Source: Chlorobaculum limnaeum (lineage in GTDB: Bacteria; Bacteroidota; Chlorobiia; Chlorobiales; Chlorobiaceae). Taken from it: DNA of 64,000 nt. Shown piece after piece: positions 44,433 to 55,630 of the stretch. How positions within the stretch are numbered: position 1 is the first letter of the stretch; the number at the start of each line of letters is the position of its first letter. The notes beneath the pieces were generated by a model, which made no database searches, had not been told where the DNA came from, and saw only the letters and a program-made list of their open reading frames with translations. The stretch lies in contig NZ_CP017305.1 in assembly GCF_001747405.1 (NCBI RefSeq), forward strand, positions 2,188,001-2,252,000. Direction: 5' to 3'. Made by a program: the position numbers and the translations under genes.

Positions 44433-44455
44433 GGGCAGACACGCCGGTCTGCCCC
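44433..44455. repeat. GGGCAGACA-type hairpin repeat copy
   Basis: GGGCAGACACGCCGGTCTGCCCC followed by TACAG, the same family as 63467-63492. It lies 47 nt before the esterase gene. Confidence 0.6.
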
Positions 44456-44501
44456 TACAGGTTAATCATTTACCGGATTCACAACACCAACCCACCTCCC
44501 C

Positions 44502-45173
44502 ATGCTGACCCGCAATAACGACACCTTCACCTGGCTCGATTACAACCGCCGTTCCGATGAACAGAGTCCGCTGCTCGTCATGCTGCACGGGTATGGCAGC
44601 AATGAAAAGGATCTTGTCAGCCTGGCTCCGGCGCTCGATGCGCGGCTTCGCGTCGTGAGCGTTCGTGCGCCGGTCGTGCTTGGGCCGGAGATGTTCGGCT
44701 GGTTCCCGATCGACTTCACGCCCGGCGGCATCACCGTTGACCGCGAAGCGGCACAGAACGTGGCCGACAGGTTCGCGGCGTTCCTCGAACAGCTCCTCGA
44801 AACCCTCCGGCCAACCGGCGACAAGGTGTTTCTCATGGGCTTCAGCCAGGGATCCGTCATGAGCTACCTGACGGCGTTCCGCGCTCCCGCGCTCCTGCAC
44901 GGCGTGCTCGCCCTCAGCGGGCAGCTTCCCGATACGCGGCCCGAGGCGGAGGCGATGCCGACAGGACTGGCTGACGTGCCTTTCCTCGTACAGCACGGGC
45001 TGTTCGACGAGGTGCTGCCCATCGACCGGGGACGACAGGCCGATGCGTGGCTTCGCGACAGAATCGCCGACTACACCTACCGCGAATATCCGATGGCGCA
45101 CCAGATCGACCAGTCGTCGCTCGAATTCATGGCATCGTGGCTCTCCGGGCGCATCGACCGGGCGCTTTCGTGA
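44502..45173 (+). CDS. Phospholipase/carboxylesterase family alpha/beta hydrolase
   Basis: 223 residues. [15 protein letters not shown] carries the oxyanion part, [14 protein letters not shown] is the nucleophile elbow (GFSQGS), [17 protein letters not shown] holds the acid, and PMAHQI the histidine. Fits the carboxylesterase 2 family of small cytosolic esterases. Substrate unknown. The gene is 85 nt upstream of metH and may be co-transcribed. Confidence 0.85.
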   Translation: MLTRNNDTFTWLDYNRRSDEQSPLLVMLHGYGSNEKDLVSLAPALDARLRVVSVRAPVVLGPEMFGWFPIDFTPGGITVDREAAQNVADRFAAFLEQLLETLRPTGDKVFLMGFSQGSVMSYLTAFRAPALLHGVLALSGQLPDTRPEAEAMPTGLADVPFLVQHGLFDEVLPIDRGRQADAWLRDRIADYTYREYPMAHQIDQSSLEFMASWLSGRIDRALS

Positions 45174-45258
45174 CCTGGTCATCCATGCGGCGGGTGGGGA
45201 TTTGAGCGCTTTTTTGCTTACCTTGAGGATCATTTTTCCAACCAATTTCCGCCGCTGC

Positions 45259-48942
<3,684 letters not shown>

Positions 48943-48967
48943 GGGATTCGCAGAAAAAACAGTACAG

Positions 48968-49007
48968 CCGCCCGCTTACGATAAAACGTAAGCGGGCGGT
49001 GTGGTTT
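48968..49007 (+). terminator. Terminator of metH
   Basis: A 13-bp perfect stem (CCGCCCGCTTACG with CGTAAGCGGGCGG, loop ATAAAA) begins 25 nt after the stop and is followed by TGTGGTTTT. Confidence 0.8.
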
Positions 49008-49021
49008 TCCCCCCTGGGAAC

Positions 49022-49047
49022 GCCGAGCGCCTGCTCGGCATCTTTTT
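49022..49047 (+). terminator. Second hairpin with T-run after metH
   Basis: GCCGAGC-GCCT-GCTCGGC followed by ATCTTTTT. It is also the core of a 25-bp inverted repeat with 49140-49164. Confidence 0.6.
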
Positions 49048-49139
49048 GGCGATTAAATTTCGAATCTACTTCAGATTGACTTTATTATGCAATAAGTGAA
49101 CGGCTTTGAACCCAAATCATGTGGGGCCTTCAGCCCCAT

Positions 49140-49164
49140 TGCCGAGCAGGCGTTCGGCGCTCCC
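49140..49164. repeat. Inverted copy of the hairpin at 49017-49041
   Basis: TGCCGAGCAGGCGTTCGGCG and the following CTCCC match the reverse complement of 49017-49041 with two differences. The hairpin GGGGCCTTCAGCCCC stands just before it. The DUF2283 gene begins 24 nt downstream. Confidence 0.55.
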
Positions 49165-49187
49165 GGGGTAATCCAACCCCGACGCTC

Positions 49188-49394
49188 ATGAAAATCACCT
49201 ATTTCAAAGACACCGACACCGCATTCATCCAGCTCTTGGACAAGCCGGTTTTCGAAACACGGGAAATCAGCGACAACGTACTGATCGACGTCGATGAAGA
49301 GGGAAATCTGGTCAGCATGACGGTAGAACACGCCAAAGAAAAAGCTGGATCATCGGAGTTTTCGTATCAGGAGATCGCGAAGAAAACAGCTTGA
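49188..49394 (+). CDS. DUF2283 protein
   Basis: 68 residues from MKITYFKDTDTAFIQLLD. The DUF2283 pattern (Y-x-x-x-D-x-x-x-I-x-L, then DNVLIDVDEEGNLVSMTVEHAKEKAG) is complete. The family contains small proteins often encoded beside toxin genes, with unknown function. Alone here, after inverted repeats. Confidence 0.82.
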   Translation: MKITYFKDTDTAFIQLLDKPVFETREISDNVLIDVDEEGNLVSMTVEHAKEKAGSSEFSYQEIAKKTA

Positions 49395-49429
49395 TGCTCA
49401 ACCAACGACTTCTATTAGGATCGAAAACG

Positions 49430-49696
49430 CTATCGATGAAGACGGTTTCTTAGTGTGTCCAACACGCGATATACCAAGTAAATATCATGTTTGCCTCTAT
49501 CATTGATGAAACGCTCATGATTCTTGATGAATAGGTATACATCGTCAATGTTGTCACACTTTCCACCATTGGAGATCGCCTCATCAAGACAGGATACAAC
49601 GTAGTCCATATAGTGATCGTGACTGATTCCGTCCGCAGGATTGATGACATTTACTGCTCTATCGAGAGCATCTTCGAGTATCTTGTTGAGTGACAT
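49430..49696 (-). CDS. Hypothetical protein, AT-rich gene
   Basis: 88 residues, MSLNKILEDALDRAVNVINPADGISHDHYMDYVVSCLDEAI and so on, acidic and helical by eye, without membrane segment. No family recognised. Codon use is clearly more AT-rich than metH, in line with the rest of the 49.4-51.4 kb segment. Expression is uncertain but the frame has a standard ATG and reasonable length. Confidence 0.5.
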   Translation of the reverse strand: MSLNKILEDALDRAVNVINPADGISHDHYMDYVVSCLDEAISNGGKCDNIDDVYLFIKNHERFINDRGKHDIYLVYRVLDTLRNRLHR

Positions 49697-49772
49697 GATT
49701 AAAATGCTTTTGATTATTATATTTATTAATCGTTTTTTGAGTTAAATGGCTATAAAAACTAATACTATTTTT

Positions 49773-50393
49773 CTAACATTCGAACTCGATCGTCCTAATA
49801 TATCTATCTGCATGTATCAATGAATCAAAACGTATGGGTTCAACATTAACATTACCATGATTTATAATGTACAAAAGAATTGGCTCTGCAAAAGAATTGT
49901 TTTCAATCCATTCAACAGCATTTCTATGAACAGAAGCTAACATGTGTTCAGAGGCAAGGATTTCAGAAAATGTGTAACCAACGATACCAATTAAAATGAA
50001 TACACGTTTGTCATCATATGAAACGCCAACTTGCAGCATCGTAAGGCTGCGCTTTTTTTCCTTTGACATGTTGTTATCGACTTCACCCAACGCGCGTTTA
50101 ATCGCTGGACGAAACTTTGCTTCGTAGATTTCATCCAGAACCTTCTTTCCAAGCCAAGAAGTAAAAAACATGAAAATGCCAACAACTCCGCCAATAATCA
50201 CCGAGGCATCCGCCTGTGGTCGAGAATCAACATGCAGGAAATCCGGCAGTTTTTTCGTTTTCTTTACTGAATCATCTCCGCGCAATTCTTCTTCAAGCGC
50301 TGCTGTCAAAGGAAAGGCAACAGAGCTAAAAAAACAGCTGTCACCTCCAGCGAATACCGTGTATTCGCAATCATTCGATTCGCTTTCATTCAT
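49773..50393 (-). CDS. Hypothetical protein with one transmembrane segment
   Basis: 206 residues. N-terminal cysteine/serine-rich part (CEYTVFAGGDSCFFSSVAFPL), a charged linker, one hydrophobic segment ASVIIGGVVGIFMFFTSWLG, then a soluble domain (VLDEIYEAKFRPAIKRALGEVD; SLTMLQVGVSYDDKRVFILIGIVGYTFSEIL). Unrecognised. Strongly AT-rich. The layout (membrane anchor plus cytosolic domain) occurs in defence effectors and in sensors, but there is no further evidence for either. Confidence 0.55.
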   Translation of the reverse strand: MNESESNDCEYTVFAGGDSCFFSSVAFPLTAALEEELRGDDSVKKTKKLPDFLHVDSRPQADASVIIGGVVGIFMFFTSWLGKKVLDEIYEAKFRPAIKRALGEVDNNMSKEKKRSLTMLQVGVSYDDKRVFILIGIVGYTFSEILASEHMLASVHRNAVEWIENNSFAEPILLYIINHGNVNVEPIRFDSLIHADRYIRTIEFEC

Positions 50394-50502
50394 ATAATGT
50401 CACTAAAAATTAATTTAGAAATCATTGTTCCAATTGATTTTCAATGAGTCATAAAGATCGTGAATTAAACACCTGAATGAATCAAGTATAGCCAACACCC
50501 CT

Positions 50503-50610
50503 TCACACCTCATCAATCTGTCGCAGAATTTCGCTCAGCGAGTCGGCGGCGGTGAGCTTTTCTTCGTCGGTGGAGGCGTTGTAGAAGCGGATGATCGCTT
50601 GGCCACCAAT
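50503..50610 (-). pseudogene. Fragment duplicating the C-terminus of the 51999-52415 gene
   Basis: The encoded residues IGGQAIIRFYNASTDEEK and on to SEILRQIDEV repeat the last 35 residues of the 138-residue protein at 51999-52415 with few changes. Upstream of the match the frame reads through a TCCCGAC/GTCGGGA repeat (50646-50665), which has no counterpart, so this is a 3' remnant. It lacks its own conserved start. Confidence 0.8.
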
Positions 50611-50645
50611 GAGGAACATTCGATGAGCCTTTTGCTCAATGTGCC

Positions 50646-50665
50646 AATCCCGACAAGTCGGGATT
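50646..50665. repeat. TCCCGAC/GTCGGGA repeat copy
   Basis: AATCCCGACAAGTCGGGATT is a perfect 9-bp stem with AA loop, followed by GCGCTCCCAGGGTAATCC, which resembles GCGCTCCCGGGGTAATCC at 49158-49175. It marks the break of the duplicated gene fragment. Confidence 0.65.
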
Positions 50666-50719
50666 GCGCTCCCAGGGTAATCCAAAACGTTCCGTTTAAA
50701 AATCGGGTATTCTTTATCT

Positions 50720-50965
50720 TTAACGTTTTGATTTCTGCGCGATCCTAAAACGTAGAGTACGAACAAAATCAATGAGTGCTAATACGATAAATATAGCTGC
50801 TAAAGTTCTATTGAAATCCATATGGGCAAACATTTCAGGATCAGTTGTAAACCATCCATCATAAGCACACCACAGCCCAAATATAAACAAAAATCCAGAT
50901 AAAAAATACGGGCCAAACACTGGCGATCGCTGCCTTTGTCGATGTTGACTTTTCTCTTCTATCAT
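50720..50965 (-). CDS. Small membrane protein, paralogue of 42615-42884
   Basis: 81 residues: GPYFLSGFLFIFGLWCAYDGWFTTDPEMFAHMDFNRTLAAIFIVLALIDFVRTLRF. It shares with the copy at 42.6 kb the GPYFLS start, the loop YDGWFTTDPEMF-HMDFNR and the FxRT end, while its codons are much more AT-rich. Two transmembrane segments. Unknown function. No protease gene follows this copy. Confidence 0.72.
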   Translation of the reverse strand: MIEEKSQHRQRQRSPVFGPYFLSGFLFIFGLWCAYDGWFTTDPEMFAHMDFNRTLAAIFIVLALIDFVRTLRFRIAQKSKR

Positions 50966-51071
50966 TGCAATCAGTTATTATATATAAAATAAATACTCGT
51001 TTTAGCTTCTGATATTTTTTAATCGAGCAACTTTATCAACAAAAATACCATTATAATCCTCTTTTTCCCAC

Positions 51072-51359
51072 TTATGCGACATAGCCCCAAGCTTTAAATT
51101 GATCCTGCAATTCCGGATCATCCTTGAAAGCAAGAAAAAATAAGTATTCCGCAGCCAGCTCGAACTCGTCACCCCAGACAAGAGTGCTGTGCTCCACCTT
51201 GAACTTACTGAATTCTGACTTGTCTCGCAAAACGGCAAATGCAGCTCTCTTGTCATTGAACAACGATTCTTCAAGATTCACGTTCCCTGATCTGCCATTA
51301 TTAAAAGAAAGGTTGATCACATAATCCCCCAGATACTTCGCTTTGTTCACCTCTACCAT
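51072..51359 (-). CDS. DUF2442-like protein
   Basis: 95 residues: MVEVNKAKYLGDYVINLSFNNGRSGNVNLEESLF, then LVWGDEFELAAEYLFFLAF. The arrangement follows DUF2442 but the second block (usually W-P-x-G-x-D-x-x-P-E) is varied to WGDEFELAAEYL. It lies 30 nt after another DUF2442 gene in the same direction, so it is probably the third gene of the DUF2281-DUF2442 operon. Confidence 0.7.
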   Translation of the reverse strand: MVEVNKAKYLGDYVINLSFNNGRSGNVNLEESLFNDKRAAFAVLRDKSEFSKFKVEHSTLVWGDEFELAAEYLFFLAFKDDPELQDQFKAWGYVA

Positions 51360-51389
51360 AACAGCACCATTTATACCAGTGGTTCGATT

Positions 51390-51668
51390 TTAATGCGAAG
51401 CATCGGTTTGCACTGCATTGTCCGGCATCGTTTCAACCGGCACCATCTCCTCGATCAGCGTTTCCGGCGCAATATCCTGTTCGTGTGGCCAGGTCACAGC
51501 ACCAAACAGAATACCGACCTGATTGAAATAATGCTCATCCCTGAGTTCCCGGAAAACGCCGAAATCGAGATACGGCTTCATATCAAACACACCCCGACGC
51601 CCATCCTCGATTTCAACATAAAGCCGATAATCCGGCAACGGCTTCACAACTTTTGCATCCCAATACAT
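51390..51668 (-). CDS. DUF2442 protein
   Basis: 92 residues from MYWDAKVVKPLPDYRLYVEIEDGRRGVFDMKPYLDFGVFRELRDEHYF; the frame is open upstream but that part overlaps the DUF2281 gene. The block VTWPHEQDIAPETL is the family's second motif. It follows the DUF2281 gene by 25 nt. The DMKPYL-FGVF segment is nearly the same as in the DUF2442 protein at 52487-52741, so the two modules are related by duplication. Confidence 0.82.
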   Translation of the reverse strand: MYWDAKVVKPLPDYRLYVEIEDGRRGVFDMKPYLDFGVFRELRDEHYFNQVGILFGAVTWPHEQDIAPETLIEEMVPVETMPDNAVQTDASH

Positions 51669-51693
51669 ACCAGACCTCACATACTTTTTGTAT

Positions 51694-51903
51694 TCAACTG
51701 CGAGGTAAATGACGCTCAGGGAGAGGAATATTCTCCGCATCCAGTCCAGCAAAACGCTTGTGTATCCGTTCAGCGATATTGCCTGTTTTTGGAGCTTCTG
51801 CTGCTCTTTTCTGCTTGAGAAACTCGGCAAAATCCAGCACCTCATGAAGCATCGGCTCCGGAAGTCCTTGCACTGTTTTGTAAATCTTCTCGGCTGTATT
51901 CAT
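51694..51903 (-). CDS. DUF2281 protein (putative antitoxin)
   Basis: 69 residues from an ATG with GGGAGGAT upstream. MNTAEKIYKTVQGLPEPM and the following LHEVLDFAEFLKQK is the DUF2281 domain, a short helical region found at the start of VapB/RelB-like antitoxins. The first 32 residues match the second copy at 52936-53193 except for about three positions, and the upstream DNA is also alike. The C-terminus (AERIHKRFAGLDAENIPL) differs. Confidence 0.82.
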   Translation of the reverse strand: MNTAEKIYKTVQGLPEPMLHEVLDFAEFLKQKRAAEAPKTGNIAERIHKRFAGLDAENIPLPERHLPRS

Positions 51904-51998
51904 CAATCCTCCCGTTATCCGGCTTGTTAAATGCGGCGTCGAACTTTCGATTTTAACAAATTTATCACGGATTCTGTGCGCCTGATCCAGATGAGCGT

Positions 51999-52415
51999 CT
52001 ACCTCTCGTCGATCTGGCGCAAAATCTCGCTCAGCGAGGCGGCGGCGGTGAGCTTTTCTTCGTCGGTGGCGGCGTTGTAGAAGCGGATGATCGCCTGGCC
52101 ACCAATGCCGATCGGGGGATACTCCTTCCGGGCGAGCATCGGCATGACGGAGAGAAATTGCGTAACCATCGCTTGCTCCATGCCGTTGATCCGGGCGATC
52201 ACCTCTCCGGCAATGCTGTTCCAGTCATCCGCGCCAAGCCCGGCTACATAAGCCGCGCTCTGTACCGCGCCGTACTGAAAGCCCACCACGGCGAACACGA
52301 CATCCTGATTCGTACTCTTTTCAAGTCCGGCGGGACACTGCCCGACAGCTTCGGCAAGAAATTGCAGCGCCAGTTGCGTTACCGATTCGAGGCTCTTTTC
52401 AGAAAGGTCATTCAT
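51999..52415 (-). CDS. Hypothetical protein, source of a truncated copy nearby
   Basis: 138 residues: LESVTQLALQFLAEAVGQCP, DVVFAVVGFQYGAVQSAAYVAGLGADDWNSIAGEVIARINGM, and GGQAIIRFYNAATDEEKLTAAASLSEILRQIDER. Helical, soluble by eye. No recognised family. GC-rich codon use like the core genome, in contrast to the AT-rich genes around it. A 3' fragment of a near relative is at 50503-50610, so this gene has been duplicated. It lies between the two DUF2281 modules. Confidence 0.65.
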   Translation of the reverse strand: MNDLSEKSLESVTQLALQFLAEAVGQCPAGLEKSTNQDVVFAVVGFQYGAVQSAAYVAGLGADDWNSIAGEVIARINGMEQAMVTQFLSVMPMLARKEYPPIGIGGQAIIRFYNAATDEEKLTAAASLSEILRQIDER

Positions 52416-52486
52416 TGGTCAAGTGGCTTGAGCGTTGGCATGTTATGCCCTGAAGAAACTGAAATATTCCGCAAAAGCCAAGTTCA

Positions 52487-52741
52487 TCACGACTTGGCCG
52501 AACACGACTCCCTTACACATTTCTCATACACAAACTCAGGATCAAGATCAACGCCGTTCGCCCACTCCACCGTATCGAACGACACCTTTACCGAGCCGAA
52601 CACAGCCGGATCGGCAAGCTTTTTGAACACACCAAAATTCAGATACGGCTTCATATCCAGAATACCAGGTTCGTCATTATCAAACTCTACGACTATCTGG
52701 TAATCCTTTTCCGCCGTGACCTTTATTACTGAAGGATACAT
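52487..52741 (-). CDS. DUF2442 protein
   Basis: 84 residues: MYPSVIKVTAEKDYQIVVEFDNDEPGILDMKPYLNFGVFKKLADPAVFGSVKVSFDTVEWANGVDLDPEFVYEKC. Complete DUF2442 pattern, with W-x-N-G-x-D-x-D-P-E-F. It is the last gene of the second module, 9 nt after the 49-residue ORF. Confidence 0.87.
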   Translation of the reverse strand: MYPSVIKVTAEKDYQIVVEFDNDEPGILDMKPYLNFGVFKKLADPAVFGSVKVSFDTVEWANGVDLDPEFVYEKCVRESCSAKS

Positions 52742-52750
52742 AGTGTTCTA

Positions 52751-52900
52751 TCATTTCGTCGTCACACTCTTATCAGCCAATATCATTTTCATCGCCTCAT
52801 CATAGTCTATGTCTTCAGCAGTTCCCCCCTCGACAGCAAGAATCCTGTCGAGAATTTCTTGTTCCCAGGCGGCATCAATATCATCAATTACTTTTTGCAT
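52751..52900 (-). CDS. Small ORF between DUF2281 and DUF2442 genes
   Basis: 49 residues from the ATG of MQKVIDDIDAAWEQEILDRI, preceded by GAGGG at normal distance; an upstream start would overlap the DUF2281 gene. Acidic and helical. It resembles short addiction-module components in size and charge but I cannot assign it. Confidence 0.55.
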   Translation of the reverse strand: MQKVIDDIDAAWEQEILDRILAVEGGTAEDIDYDEAMKMILADKSVTTK

Positions 52901-52935
52901 ATATCCCTCTTCTTTTTCATTGTCCAATTGAACGG

Positions 52936-53193
52936 CTACTGAATACTCTCCCATACATTTTTGGGATCAGCGATTTTCGTAACTCTGCCCGCGTTGACAT
53001 CCTCCATGCCACGCTCGATGGCTTCAATAACCAACGGATTCGCGAAATATTCGTCCGTTTCGCTCTGGCTTTTGGACGGCGATGTTCTCCGCCTGTTTTT
53101 CTTTTGTAAAAACTCGACAAAGTCAAGCACTTCGTGAAGCATCGGCTCCGGAAGTCCTTGAACTGTTTTGTAGATTTTTTCGGCTGTGTTCAT
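52936..53193 (-). CDS. DUF2281 protein (putative antitoxin), second copy
   Basis: 85 residues from an ATG with AGGAG upstream (53193). The N-terminal 32 residues are nearly those of the copy at 51694-51903. The C-terminal part is different: SETDEYFANPLVIEAIERGMEDVNAGRVTKI, an antitoxin-like tail. It heads the module DUF2281-49aa-DUF2442. Confidence 0.82.
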   Translation of the reverse strand: MNTAEKIYKTVQGLPEPMLHEVLDFVEFLQKKNRRRTSPSKSQSETDEYFANPLVIEAIERGMEDVNAGRVTKIADPKNVWESIQ

Positions 53194-53301
53194 CGATTCT
53201 CCTGTTTTCCGGCTTGTCAAAGCGGCGTTGCACCTTCGATGTTAACAAATTTATGGCGGATTTTGTCAGCCTTGCCAGCAGGTCGCGCGATACCGGAAAA
53301 G

Positions 53302-53337
53302 AGTGGATTGCCGCGTCGCTGCGCTCCTCGCAATGAC
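53302..53337. repeat. TGGATTGCCGCG...CGCAATGAC dispersed repeat
   Basis: GTGGATTGCCGCGTCGCTGC followed by GCTCCTCGCAATGACA, a dispersed intergenic repeat related in its ends (GTCATTGCGAG) to 3296-3323 and 57297-57316. It lies between the SRPBCC gene and the DUF2281 module. Confidence 0.5.
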
Positions 53338-53373
53338 ACACAGCGACAGAACAACGTGCCATCGATAGGCCAT

Positions 53374-53844
53374 CTACCCCTTCTCGAACGCCTCTTGCAG
53401 GTTCGAGATGTATCGGTCGATCTTTTGGGTGAAGGCGAGTTCGATGAGTGGCGAGAGCAGGAATTGCAGGAATCCGGGGAGATCGACTTCGAGAGCGCCT
53501 TTGGTGTGGAGCTGAACTTTCGTGCCGGTTCTGGCGGGTTCGATGCGCCAGCCGCCTTCAACCCGTGCGTTGCCCTCGCCCTCCACGGGCGTCCAGCTTA
53601 CGCTCATCGCGGCCCGGTCGCTGCGATAGGCGCAGGCGTAGATGGTCTGCTGCAAGGTGTGGTCGCCAATGGCGATTCTCTCCGTGATCCAGCGGAACGT
53701 GTTGCCTCCGAGGGGTTCGAGTTTTTCGACATCGGGAAAATGCGAGGCCGACCGGGGCACGTCGGCAAGCAGCTCGAACACCTGCTCCGGCGAGGCGGAA
53801 GTCTCGAACTGCTTCGACACATCGATGGTGACGGTGAACGGCAT
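53374..53844 (-). CDS. SRPBCC (START/polyketide cyclase-like) protein
   Basis: 156 residues: VTIDVSKQFETSASPEQVFELLADVPRSASHFPDVEKLEPLGGNTFRW and TKGALEVDLPGFLQFLLSPLIELAFTQKIDRYISNLQEAFEKG follow the SRPBCC fold with an amphipathic C-terminal helix. Such proteins bind hydrophobic ligands; in this case none is known. It follows the L,D-transpeptidase gene by 36 nt on the same strand. Confidence 0.8.
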   Translation of the reverse strand: MPFTVTIDVSKQFETSASPEQVFELLADVPRSASHFPDVEKLEPLGGNTFRWITERIAIGDHTLQQTIYACAYRSDRAAMSVSWTPVEGEGNARVEGGWRIEPARTGTKVQLHTKGALEVDLPGFLQFLLSPLIELAFTQKIDRYISNLQEAFEKG

Positions 53845-53880
53845 AAACCGGCAGTTTAAGGTTCTGTCAGACGAAATCCC

Positions 53881-55617
53881 TTACCGGGCGGCCTCCTCCA
53901 CGCTGCGGCGATCTTTGCTGCTGTTGAGCGCGCCGAGCAATTCCTTGTCCCTGTCGTAAATGTCGTCCCTGAAACTGACCTTGCCGCCATCGGCGAAGAC
54001 TGTCTGGTACAGGAAAAAGACTGGCACCTTGACCGGAACCGGCACCGTGCGCGTCCTGCCGGTGTTGATCGCCGCCTGGATCTTGGGCAGGCTCCATGTT
54101 TCCTGATTGCGAAGCAGAAGCTCGGCAAGCTCGAAAGGCCGGTCAACCCTGACGCATCCATGGCTGTAGGCCCTGCGGGCTCTTTCGAAGAGCGGCTTGG
54201 TGGGGGTGTCGTGCATATAGACCGTGAAGCGGTTCGGCATGTTGAACTTGATCCTGCCAAGCGAGCCGTCATCGCCTGAAGCCTGCACCAGCCGGTACGG
54301 AAATCCGCCTTTACCGTACCAGTTGACACGGGACGGATCGACCGGCTTGCCTTTGCTGTCCACCACGGTCAACCGGTGTTTGCTGAGATAGCCGACATCT
54401 TTCCTGATGGCGGGAATGGCCTCCTTGGCGAGGATGCCCGAAGGAATCACCCACTGGGGATTGTAGATGACGGATTGAATCTGAGCGCTAAACACTGGTG
54501 TCTGCGTTTCGGGCTTTCCGACGATGACCCGCGAGTTCCAGCGAACAACGTTGTCCTGCACATATTCGACCGTGAATGCCGGAATGTTCACCATCACGTA
54601 GGTCCGGCCAAATATTCCGGAGTGCCAGCGCTCGCGCTCCAGATTGACGCGAATCTGATCGGCGCGAAGCTCAGCAGGATAGTTCATCGCATTGAGGGTC
54701 TCGATGCCGATGATGCCATCGACCGAGAGGCCGTGCCTTTTCTGGAAGGCCATCACGGCATCGAACAGATCCTGGGTATAAACCTGATCGGGAGGAATGA
54801 GCGGCGCTGGCGCGGCGCCGGAGGCCGAAGAGTCGGCGGGCAAGGCATCGATCTTCGGCAGCGGCGCATCTGGCGAAAGATCGCCCGACACAATGAGGCG
54901 TTGGCGGATGATCGGCATACGCCGGTCAACCTGACCGACCTTTTCGATCGTCGGCCCCTGATATACCGCTTGCCAGCCACCATCTTCGGCGATCTTGCGG
55001 TAACGCGCAAGCGCTTTGCGCATTGGCAGATAGCCTGGCGACGACCTCCTCAGCGACGAAATCATCTCGGGAAACTTGCCGCCCATGACCGCCATCATCA
55101 GCGTCTGGTCATGGTTCAGGCCTGGCTTTGGAGCGGGAATATTCCAGTTCGGATCGAGCGACCTGGGCATCACCTTGCCCGAACGCATGTGCGACAGCAG
55201 CGTGAAGATGGCATCGGTCATCAACAGGTCGGCGCGCGCCTTCAACGCTGGCGATTCGGGCGTATTCTCCACGAAACCCCTGATCTCGTCGTAATGGTAA
55301 TCGGAAGGTTTCAGCCCGTCATCGGCCGATTCACCGATAACCTCGACAAGACGCTCGATAGCGCGTCGATTGGTCCAGGCAGCGCGATAATCGAGCGCCT
55401 TGTAAAAACGCTGCAACTGTCCGTCAATCTCCAGCCGGGCAGAAGATGAAGACGCATCCAGCCGGTCGAGACGGTCGAGATAGCCCTTCAGATGCATCCT
55501 GACAGTCTGGTCAGGAAGTTCAAGGTTTCCGGCGCTTTCGGCTGCATGAACCTGAACCGGCGATACACTGATGATAACCGGCATCAGCGCGAGGCAAAGT
55601 AATATTAAAGGATCCAT
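53881..55617 (-). CDS. L,D-transpeptidase of the YcbB/LdtD type
   Basis: About 578 residues from MDPLILLCLALMPVIISVSPVQVHA, a signal peptide. N-terminal scaffold (VRMHLKGYLDRL), a peptidoglycan-binding-like helical domain (FDAVMAFQKRHGLSVDGIIGIETLNAMN), then the YkuD catalytic domain (VMVNIPAFTVEYV, TPVFSAQIQSVIYNPQWVIP) with the active-site motif RRAYSHGCVRVDRPFELAELLL. It forms 3-3 cross-links in peptidoglycan and/or attaches proteins to it in the periplasm. It follows the second transpeptidase-like gene by 13 nt. Longer starts would overlap that gene. Confidence 0.92.
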   Translation of the reverse strand: MDPLILLCLALMPVIISVSPVQVHAAESAGNLELPDQTVRMHLKGYLDRLDRLDASSSSARLEIDGQLQRFYKALDYRAAWTNRRAIERLVEVIGESADDGLKPSDYHYDEIRGFVENTPESPALKARADLLMTDAIFTLLSHMRSGKVMPRSLDPNWNIPAPKPGLNHDQTLMMAVMGGKFPEMISSLRRSSPGYLPMRKALARYRKIAEDGGWQAVYQGPTIEKVGQVDRRMPIIRQRLIVSGDLSPDAPLPKIDALPADSSASGAAPAPLIPPDQVYTQDLFDAVMAFQKRHGLSVDGIIGIETLNAMNYPAELRADQIRVNLERERWHSGIFGRTYVMVNIPAFTVEYVQDNVVRWNSRVIVGKPETQTPVFSAQIQSVIYNPQWVIPSGILAKEAIPAIRKDVGYLSKHRLTVVDSKGKPVDPSRVNWYGKGGFPYRLVQASGDDGSLGRIKFNMPNRFTVYMHDTPTKPLFERARRAYSHGCVRVDRPFELAELLLRNQETWSLPKIQAAINTGRTRTVPVPVKVPVFFLYQTVFADGGKVSFRDDIYDRDKELLGALNSSKDRRSVEEAAR

Positions 55618-55630
55618 CGATATATTTAAC

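Noticed and set aside
45174-45258. Cobalamin riboswitch before metH
   Set aside because: The leader is only 85 nt, too short for the B12 riboswitch, and lacks a recognisable B12-box.
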